From contig NZ_SMFP01000005.1 of the NCBI RefSeq assembly GCF_004348975.1, forward strand, positions 186,001 through 250,000: a stretch of 64,000 nucleotides of DNA, in the 5' to 3' direction. The stretch is from Antarcticimicrobium sediminis (GTDB lineage: Bacteria > Pseudomonadota > Alphaproteobacteria > Rhodobacterales > Rhodobacteraceae). Below, piece after piece: positions 58,653 to 64,000 of this stretch. The notes under the pieces were generated by a model. It was not told where the DNA came from. It did not search any database and worked only from the letters and a program-made list of their open reading frames with translations. The stretch's first letter is position 1, and the number at the start of each line of letters is the position of its first letter. The position numbers were made by a program, and so were the translations under genes.

Positions 58653-59272
58653 AGGGGGCCCCTTGAAAATTCAAGGTGAATGTCGCGCGGTGTACAATCC
58701 GCCCCGTTGATCGGGGTGACGTCCTGCGGGCAGGCCGAAAGGACAAGGACAATAGCGCGATCGGCCTTGAGCGTCACGTGACCGCCGGGCGCGGCGACCG
58801 GAAGATCGCGCAGGATCTCACCCTCCGGCCCCACGCGCACGCGCATGAACAGGTTGAGCGACGCCGGCGTGAACGGCATCTCCAGCCCGATCTGCGCCAG
58901 CGCCTCGTGAAAGTTTCCGGCGCAGCTTCGATGTGCAGGCGGCTGGCCCAGATCGGCATAAAGCGGCCCGTTGCAGGGGCAAAGCTGGGTGTCGTGATGC
59001 CCCGGCGTCGCGTCCTCCACCATGGTAAAGAGCGGCCTGCGATCCATCCCCATGACCGACAATCCGGTGTCGATGTAGATCGAGGAATTGACCGAGCGGG
59101 TATGCTCCATCGAGCTGTATTGAACCGTCCCGTCGCCGGTCTCGGAGCCGTCCGCGGCCAGCGCCCAGGCATCGACCGCCTGGGTGCCGTGGGGGTTGAC
59201 GATGCGCACCGTCTGCCCCGCCGCCATGTGCCAGGCCCCCCCGGTGGAGGCGAGAAGGATATGTTGCCCCAT
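58649..59272 (-). CDS. DUF1989 (urea carboxylase-associated) family protein
   Basis: A 207-residue DUF1989 protein (WHMAAGQTVRIVNPHGTQAVDAWAL, SMEHTRSVNSSIYIDTG, HHDTQLCPCNG, NLFMRVRVGPEG, INGADCTPRDIHLEF). Relatives occur beside urea and guanidine carboxylases and aminomethyltransferase-like genes. Their activity is unclear, though a metal site from the conserved Cys/His residues is likely. Sitting between a VOC protein and a ureohydrolase, it fits nitrogen release from a guanidino or ureido compound. Confidence 0.82.
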   Translation of the reverse strand: MGQHILLASTGGAWHMAAGQTVRIVNPHGTQAVDAWALAADGSETGDGTVQYSSMEHTRSVNSSIYIDTGLSVMGMDRRPLFTMVEDATPGHHDTQLCPCNGPLYADLGQPPAHRSCAGNFHEALAQIGLEMPFTPASLNLFMRVRVGPEGEILRDLPVAAPGGHVTLKADRAIVLVLSACPQDVTPINGADCTPRDIHLEFSRGPL

Positions 59273-59281
59273 TGCTCCCCC

Positions 59282-59695
59282 TCAGCTCGCGTAGACCGAG
59301 GCGAAATCGCGAAACCCCTTGATCTCGATCGGGTTTCCGGCAGGGTCGAAAAAGAACATGGTCCGCTGCTCACCCGGCTCGCCTTCAAACCGGATGACCG
59401 GCGGGATGTCGAATTCAATCCCTGCCTGTTCCAGCCGGTCGGCCAGTTCCAGCCAGCGATCCAGCGGCAGCACCGCGCCCATATGCGGCATCATCACCAT
59501 GTGGTCGCCGACCTTGCCGGTCCGGGTGGTTTTCATCGGTTCGCCCAGATGCAGCGACAGCTGATGACCGAAGAACTCGAAATCGACCCAAGTGTCGGTG
59601 CTGCGCCCTTCTTTGCAGCCCAGCACGTCACCATAAAAGGCACGGGTGGCGTCAAGATCGGTCACGTGGATCGCGAGATGGAACAGGGGAGTCAT
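59282..59695 (-). CDS. VOC (glyoxalase/dioxygenase superfamily) protein
   Basis: A 137-residue vicinal-oxygen-chelate fold protein: LFHLAIHVTDLDATRAFYGDVLG, then DFEFFGHQLSLHLGE and RTMFFFDPAGNPIEIKGF, which give His, His and Glu metal positions. The ATG at 59695 has a GAGG site and begins at the usual point; an in-frame ATG four codons earlier has none. The reaction is not deducible. It is operonic with the M24 enzyme and DUF1989 genes. Confidence 0.83.
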   Translation of the reverse strand: MTPLFHLAIHVTDLDATRAFYGDVLGCKEGRSTDTWVDFEFFGHQLSLHLGEPMKTTRTGKVGDHMVMMPHMGAVLPLDRWLELADRLEQAGIEFDIPPVIRFEGEPGEQRTMFFFDPAGNPIEIKGFRDFASVYAS

Positions 59696-59717
59696 GGTTT
59701 GCCTCATGTTTTTGGGG

Positions 59718-60902
59718 TTATTTCAACGTCATGGCGCGAGGCAGGGTCGAAAGCGGTTCGGCCCCTGTCTCGGTCACGATCACGGTTTCGGAGACGCCCA
59801 CCGTATAGGCGCCATAGCTGCGCAGCGTGACCGGAAGATGAAAGACCATCCCCGGCTCCAGCAGCCGTTCAACGCCAGTGAACAGCGACAGGATCGCCCC
59901 CTCACCCCAATCGGGGGCAAAGGCCACACCCATAGAATAGCCAACGCGCTTGCGGAAAGCGGCGCTATAGCCGGCGTCGTCGATCACCGCCTGCGCGGCC
60001 TCGTGGACGGCGGCGCAGGGCACACCGGGGCGCATCATCTTCAGCGCCGCCTCCAGCGCGCGCAGGGCAGTGTCCATCATGCGCGAAACCTCGGCCGGGG
60101 GCGGACCGATCCAGACCGAGCGCATCAGCGCGGCATGATAGCGATCATGGCTTGCCGCGAGCTCAAGAAAAACCGCATCGCCGTGCCGCATGGTCCGACG
60201 GCGCCAGGTTGCATGTGGAATGCCCGAGCGGGGACCGGAGCTGACAAGCGGCTCCATCGCCATGGCTTCGGAGCCTGCCGAAAGCGCAGCTGCCATCATC
60301 GCCGCAGCCACGTCATTTTCCGAGACCCGCTTGCCACAGGTCGCGATCGCGGCCCCCAGACCGGCCTGCGCATAGCCCGCCGCGCGCCGGATGGCGTCCA
60401 GCTCCAGCGGCGATTTCACCACCCTGAGATCCTCCACCCAGCCCGACCCATCGGTCAGCGCGACAGGAAGCCCAGCTTCCATCCGGGCGCGGGTGTCGGG
60501 GCTGACGAACCAGCCGGTGCGTTCGCACGCAAGACGGGAGAGCCCCATCTCGCTGACCATCCGCGCCAACACGGTGATCGGGTCCGCGCCATCCTGCCAT
60601 GTCTCGATCCTGTCAAGATAGGTCGCCGCCCGCGCGCCAGTCTCTTCAAGTTGCCGCACCAGCAGCCGCGGCGCCCCCTCGACCGGCACAACAAGCGCCT
60701 GAAAGGCAAAATAGCCCGCCGTCTGCCGTCCCGTGGCCCAAAAGATGTTTTCCGGCCCCGTCAGCAAAAGCGCCTCGGCCCCCTCCTCGTGCAGGCGCGA
60801 TTGCAGCGCCGCAATCCGGCGGTTGAATTCGCCCTTGGGAAAGACCGCCTCGCGGCCGGGCCGGACGGAGATGGAAAGGTCCGAGGTCTGTCTCATGCTC
60901 AT
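59718..60902 (-). CDS. M24 (pita-bread) hydrolase of creatinase/ectoine-hydrolase type
   Basis: A 394-residue protein with a creatinase N-terminal domain (FNRRIAALQSRLHEEGAEALLLTGPENIFWATG) and an M24 C-terminal domain. SGIPHATWR keeps the His used in catalysis by creatinase. The metal ligands of aminopeptidases are mostly gone: LELAAS for DxG, AALMRS for the second Asp, VGYSMG for the His. APDWGEGAIL resembles creatinase and DoeA. I infer metal-independent C-N hydrolysis of a small amidine or guanidino compound rather than peptidase activity. It overlaps the GntR gene by four bases. Confidence 0.8.
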   Translation of the reverse strand: MSMRQTSDLSISVRPGREAVFPKGEFNRRIAALQSRLHEEGAEALLLTGPENIFWATGRQTAGYFAFQALVVPVEGAPRLLVRQLEETGARAATYLDRIETWQDGADPITVLARMVSEMGLSRLACERTGWFVSPDTRARMEAGLPVALTDGSGWVEDLRVVKSPLELDAIRRAAGYAQAGLGAAIATCGKRVSENDVAAAMMAAALSAGSEAMAMEPLVSSGPRSGIPHATWRRRTMRHGDAVFLELAASHDRYHAALMRSVWIGPPPAEVSRMMDTALRALEAALKMMRPGVPCAAVHEAAQAVIDDAGYSAAFRKRVGYSMGVAFAPDWGEGAILSLFTGVERLLEPGMVFHLPVTLRSYGAYTVGVSETVIVTETGAEPLSTLPRAMTLK

Positions 60903-61534
60903 GCACCCGAGAATGTCTGGAGGAACCGATCGCGCACATGATCAAAGTGACGCCACATCGCGGCGCGTGCCGCTTCGCCGTCGCCAGCGCCAATGGCATC
61001 GATGATTTCAACATGTTCGCGGGCCTGATCGGTAAAGGAGTCATATGTGCGTGTCAGCGTGCAGCGTCGCGCGATCGCGCGCTGTTCGGCCAGCAGTTCG
61101 GGAAGCAAACTCAGCCGCGCGGCGCGCGCGACCGCCATGTGAAACCGCTCGTCCACCTCCCAGAAGGCATCGAACGCAGTCTCGCTCCCCTCGACAAAGC
61201 GCTGCATCTCTGATCGCAAATCGCTCAGCTCCGGCGGTATCGGGAACCCCGCCGCCCGCGCCGCCGCCGCACTTTCCAACTGTTGGCGCAGGGTCACGAT
61301 CTCGAACAACTGCTCGACCGTGACCGAGCGCACAAGGATCACACCGTTCTTCAACCGGTCGATCACCCCTTCGCTTTCAAGCTGCGACAGGGCCGTCCGC
61401 AACGGCGTGCGCGAAATACCAAGTTCTTCGGCCAACCCGCGTTCCGAAAGAACGGATTCAGCGGCAATGCGCCCTTCGGAAATATCCGACTTGATCCGAT
61501 GATAGGCCGTGTCCGACAGGGTCTCGCCGCTCAT
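60899..61534 (-). CDS. GntR family (FCD domain) transcriptional regulator
   Basis: A 211-residue regulator. The winged helix (AYHRIKSDISEGRIAAESVLSERGLAEELGISRTPLRTALSQLESEGVIDRL) is followed by an all-helical FCD ligand domain (about 85-211; DERFHMAVARAA, ARAAMWRHFDHVRDRF). It is embedded in the operon between the M20 and M24 genes. The start at 61534 overlaps the M20 stop (ATGA); the open frame further upstream is shadow. It probably senses an acid intermediate of the pathway. Confidence 0.9.
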   Translation of the reverse strand: MSGETLSDTAYHRIKSDISEGRIAAESVLSERGLAEELGISRTPLRTALSQLESEGVIDRLKNGVILVRSVTVEQLFEIVTLRQQLESAAAARAAGFPIPPELSDLRSEMQRFVEGSETAFDAFWEVDERFHMAVARAARLSLLPELLAEQRAIARRCTLTRTYDSFTDQAREHVEIIDAIGAGDGEAARAAMWRHFDHVRDRFLQTFSGA

Positions 61535-62805
61535 GCCACATCCCCCAACAGGGCAAGCGTGACCGCCTCGACCGCGGCGGCAAGATCGGCGATGTCCATG
61601 CCCTCCTCGGGGCAGTGGCTGCCGTCCCAATTGCGGATAAAGACCATGACGCTGTCCCACCCGGCGGTGGCGAAGGCGGCGGCGTCATGCCCGCCGCCGG
61701 ACAGCATCCGTCTGGGCTGGTCCCCGCGCAGAGCTGCGCCAGCGGCGATCCAGTCCAGCATCTTTTGCGACATCCGTTCCGGCCTTGAGCGGGTTTGCAG
61801 ACCCAGATCAAACCGAACGCCGGGATGGGCGGCCTCGATCGTCGCGATCTCCGCTTTCAACGCGGCATCTGCGGCGTCCAGCGTCGCCGGATCCTCGGAG
61901 CGCAGATCAAGACAGAACCCGGCCTGCCCGGCCACCTTGGCCATGGCATGGGCCGGACCGGCCGCATCGACCCGGCCAAAGGTCACGGTCAGATCCTGCC
62001 CCGCTGCCAACATCCGGTCCCAGACCGCGTTCATCGCTACGATCAGCTCGGCCAGCGCGACCACCGCATCGGCGCGCCCGTTGCGCGGCGCGGCGCCGGA
62101 ATGGGCCCAGACGCCGCGCACCTCGGCCCCGCGATAGCGCAGCCCGCCGCGCACGGCCTCGACAAGCGCATAGGCTTCGCCAGCGTTGAACAGGATCGGG
62201 CCCTGTTCGATATGAAACTCGACAAAGCGCGCCGGGGGCGGCGGCGTCTGGGCCAGCACCGCGGTGGCATCATATCCCTGACCTGCCATATGCGCGGCAA
62301 GGCTGCGCCCATCATCGCTGCGTGGGGCCTCCATGTCCTTGGCCTCAAGCCGCCCAAGCGCCGCGCGCGATCCGATGTAAGAGACCGGGAACCAGACGCT
62401 TTCCTCGGCCCGGGTGACGGTCAGGACGATATCGCTCGCCGGTGTGATACCGGCCGTGCGCAGCGCCGCGATCACCGCCAGCGCGCCGATCACGCCCGCC
62501 TGCCCGTCATAGGCGCCGCCCATGCTCACGGTATCGAGATGCGAGCCGATATACAGCGGCACCGCCGCCGGGTCGCGCCCGGCCATGCGGGCAAACAGAT
62601 TGCCCGCTGCATCACGGCTGATGTCAAGATCAAGCGCCCGCGCCTCTGCCTCGATTACCGCATGGGCCTGCGATTCAAGTTCGCTGTAAGACGGACGCGT
62701 CCAGCCCGGACCGGGGGCGGAAAGCGCATTCACCTTGGCCAGAACACGGGGGATCGTGGCGCCGATCACCGCCACCATGTCGGGAGAGAGGACAGGATCG
62801 CTCAT
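61531..62805 (-). CDS. M20 family amidohydrolase (N-carbamoyl amino acid hydrolase/allantoate amidohydrolase type)
   Basis: A 424-residue dinuclear metal hydrolase. Ligand motifs: GSHLDTVSMGGAYDGQAG near 90, TRAEESVWFPVSYIGS near 130, EFHIEQGPIL near 195 and SGGGHDAAAF near 370, so the site is complete. The FHIEQGP motif marks the hydantoinase/carbamoylase branch, which hydrolyses N-carbamoyl amino acids, ureidoglycolate or allantoate. This fits ureido-compound breakdown beside a ureohydrolase and DUF1989 protein. Confidence 0.87.
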   Translation of the reverse strand: MSDPVLSPDMVAVIGATIPRVLAKVNALSAPGPGWTRPSYSELESQAHAVIEAEARALDLDISRDAAGNLFARMAGRDPAAVPLYIGSHLDTVSMGGAYDGQAGVIGALAVIAALRTAGITPASDIVLTVTRAEESVWFPVSYIGSRAALGRLEAKDMEAPRSDDGRSLAAHMAGQGYDATAVLAQTPPPPARFVEFHIEQGPILFNAGEAYALVEAVRGGLRYRGAEVRGVWAHSGAAPRNGRADAVVALAELIVAMNAVWDRMLAAGQDLTVTFGRVDAAGPAHAMAKVAGQAGFCLDLRSEDPATLDAADAALKAEIATIEAAHPGVRFDLGLQTRSRPERMSQKMLDWIAAGAALRGDQPRRMLSGGGHDAAAFATAGWDSVMVFIRNWDGSHCPEEGMDIADLAAAVEAVTLALLGDVA

Positions 62806-63752
62806 GCCGGGGCCTTCCAGAGTTCAGGGTTCAGCGTGGTCGCGGGAAGCCCCCCGGAGAGGGCCGTTACCACATGGCCGGCTGCGGCGCGGGCCACCCG
62901 GCTCAGCGCCTCTTCGGTGGTGGCGCCCAGATGCGGGGTGAAAATCACGTTGCCATGGCGCGCCAGCGGTCCCTGCGCGGCACCGGGGGAATAGACGTCC
63001 AGCCCGGCCCCGGCGATCCGGCCCGAACCAAGCGCCGCGTCCAGCGCCGCCTCGTCCACCAGACCGGCGCGGGCCAGATTCACCAACAATGCGCCGGGTT
63101 TCACCGCCGCGAACCGTTCGGCGTTCATCATGTGCCGGGTGTCCGCCCGCATCGGGGTGTGGAGCGAAATCAGATCCGCCGCGCCCAGACCTGCCTCCAG
63201 CGAGGCGGCACGCGTATAGGGGCCGATATCGCGGGCATGGGGCGAATGGACAAGAATGCGCATGCCAAAGGCGGCATCCAGTATCCGGCCAAACCGGCTG
63301 CCGATCGCGCCCCACCCGATGATGAGCGCGGTCTTGCCCTCAAACTCGACAAAGGTACGACTTTCCCGAAACCCTGCTGTGCCGCTGCGTTCGGCGGCAT
63401 CGGCGGCACTCACCCCGCGCGCCAGCGCCAAGGTCAGGGCCAGCGCATGTTCAGCGACCGAGCGCGCATTGACCCCCGGCGTATTGGCGACCAACACGCC
63501 TTTTTCGAAGGCGGCGGCCTTGTTCACGGCGTCATGCCCGGTGCCATGCACCACCACCACCTGCAACCGATCCGCCCCCTCGAACGCGGCGGCCGAGAAT
63601 CCGGCATCGCGCGTGATCACGCCATCACAACCGCGCACCATGCGCGCCAGAACGTCGGGGTCTGTCCCCGGCGCAAGCACCGGCTCGATCCCCGCCGCGC
63701 GCAGGATGGCCAGCCCGTCCTCATGGATCGGTTGCACGACAAGGCATTTCAT
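62802..63752 (-). CDS. D-2-hydroxyacid dehydrogenase family protein with altered active-site Glu
   Basis: A 316-residue phosphoglycerate-dehydrogenase-like protein. The nucleotide motif IIGWGAIGSRFGRIL is near 145, the catalytic Arg in VNLARAGLVDE and the His in FTPHLGATT (His274). At the position of the catalytic Glu the family reads DVFxxEP but here DVYSPGA (252-258), so Gly257 replaces Glu by simple alignment. Activity may be weakened or use another residue. It is the second gene of the operon, overlapping the GntR gene upstream by four bases. Confidence 0.83.
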   Translation of the reverse strand: MKCLVVQPIHEDGLAILRAAGIEPVLAPGTDPDVLARMVRGCDGVITRDAGFSAAAFEGADRLQVVVVHGTGHDAVNKAAAFEKGVLVANTPGVNARSVAEHALALTLALARGVSAADAAERSGTAGFRESRTFVEFEGKTALIIGWGAIGSRFGRILDAAFGMRILVHSPHARDIGPYTRAASLEAGLGAADLISLHTPMRADTRHMMNAERFAAVKPGALLVNLARAGLVDEAALDAALGSGRIAGAGLDVYSPGAAQGPLARHGNVIFTPHLGATTEEALSRVARAAAGHVVTALSGGLPATTLNPELWKAPA

Positions 63753-64000
63753 GCCGCAGGCTCCTGTCTGATTCCGGTCTGTTCGAGCCGCCGAAAAATC
63801 GCGTCGCGCGCGCCTTCGAGATGGGCGCGCAGGGCCTTTTCGGCGCGCGGCCCGTCCTTGTGTCGAAGCGCATCAATAATATCGAGATGGTCAGCCCAGC
63901 CCTTCAGGAACCGCGCCGGAACCAGCGTATGATCAAAGATCGCCGTGCGCCGGTGCAGGTTGGCGATCAGCCGCGCCGTGGCCCGGTTGCCGGCCGCCAG
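63749..64000 (-). CDS. GntR family regulator, C-terminal part (FCD domain)
   Basis: Only the last 83 codons are in the window; the 5' part lies beyond the right edge. The visible portion (RLIANLHRRTAIFDHTLVP, WADHLDIIDALRHKDGPRAEKALRAHLEGARDAIF) is the end of an FCD domain, as in GntR regulators. It overlaps the dehydrogenase start by ATGA. Together with the other FCD-GntR gene at 60899 it means the operon carries two related regulators. Confidence 0.8.
   Translation of the reverse strand: MAAGNRATARLIANLHRRTAIFDHTLVPARFLKGWADHLDIIDALRHKDGPRAEKALRAHLEGARDAIFRRLEQTGIRQEPAA

Overview
The window is high-GC, densely packed bacterial DNA in which long runs of genes overlap by ATGA stop/start junctions. 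Gene content points to an alphaproteobacterium, most likely the Rhodobacterales (Roseobacter group). The clues are a usg-gyrA pair, aroK-aroB beside xerD and a CorC-type gene, RTX/Hint calcium-binding proteins, a GcvT-type dimethylglycine dehydrogenase homologue, a DctPQM TRAP transporter and several MarR/GntR-controlled catabolic operons. No rRNA, tRNA, CRISPR array, IS element or prophage was seen. The taxonomic call is inference from gene content only.

Layout. 1-10391 is mostly housekeeping: the 5' part of a di-heme peroxidase-like gene, a lytic transglycosylase, ssb, an M50 protease with CBS domains, aroB-aroK, and a + strand run of a tiny membrane protein, an unrecognised exported protein, xerD, a CorC-like membrane protein and a BT1-like transporter. 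10392-10931 holds decayed gene fragments on the minus strand. 10932-16533 carries a GcvT-type flavoprotein, a MocA-like nucleotidyltransferase and a large RTX/Hint protein. 16534-17319 has no gene. 17320-19608 carries two MarR regulators around a 2-hydroxyacid dehydrogenase.

19724-35213 is the most unusual region, an uncharacterised catabolic island. It encodes a three-component Rieske dioxygenase, an acyl-CoA ligase, a thiolase homologue lacking the usual Cys and His, a DUF35 domain fused to an apparently dead SDR domain, a cyclase-family hydrolase, an SDR and a TRAP importer. An inverted FAH-family hydratase follows, then an IlvD-type dehydratase, a 3-hydroxyisobutyrate-dehydrogenase-type enzyme and an arylmalonate-decarboxylase homologue with all key residues in register. 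The thiolase/DUF35 pair suggests retro-aldol rather than thiolytic chain cleavage.

35295-45036 (minus) is one tryptophan/anthranilate operon: a fused 2-aminobenzoyl-CoA monooxygenase/reductase, SDR, MarR, enoyl-CoA hydratase, acyl-CoA dehydrogenase, 2-aminobenzoate-CoA ligase, tryptophan 2,3-dioxygenase, kynureninase and RidA. Together they would take tryptophan through kynurenine and anthranilate to 2-aminobenzoyl-CoA and on to beta-oxidation; only a dedicated formamidase is absent.

45293-53021 carries a TfoX C-terminal-domain protein, an acyl-CoA synthetase, a thioesterase, a zwf-pgl-pgi operon and a radical SAM protein. 53085-57637 has a second RTX-type protein, usg and gyrA. 57693-64000 (minus) is a GntR-controlled operon: hydroxyacid dehydrogenase, M20 amidohydrolase, GntR, a metal-ligand-depleted M24 (creatinase/ectoine-hydrolase-like) enzyme, VOC protein, DUF1989 protein and ureohydrolase. 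It looks like a pathway for a guanidino, ureido or cyclic-amidine compound.
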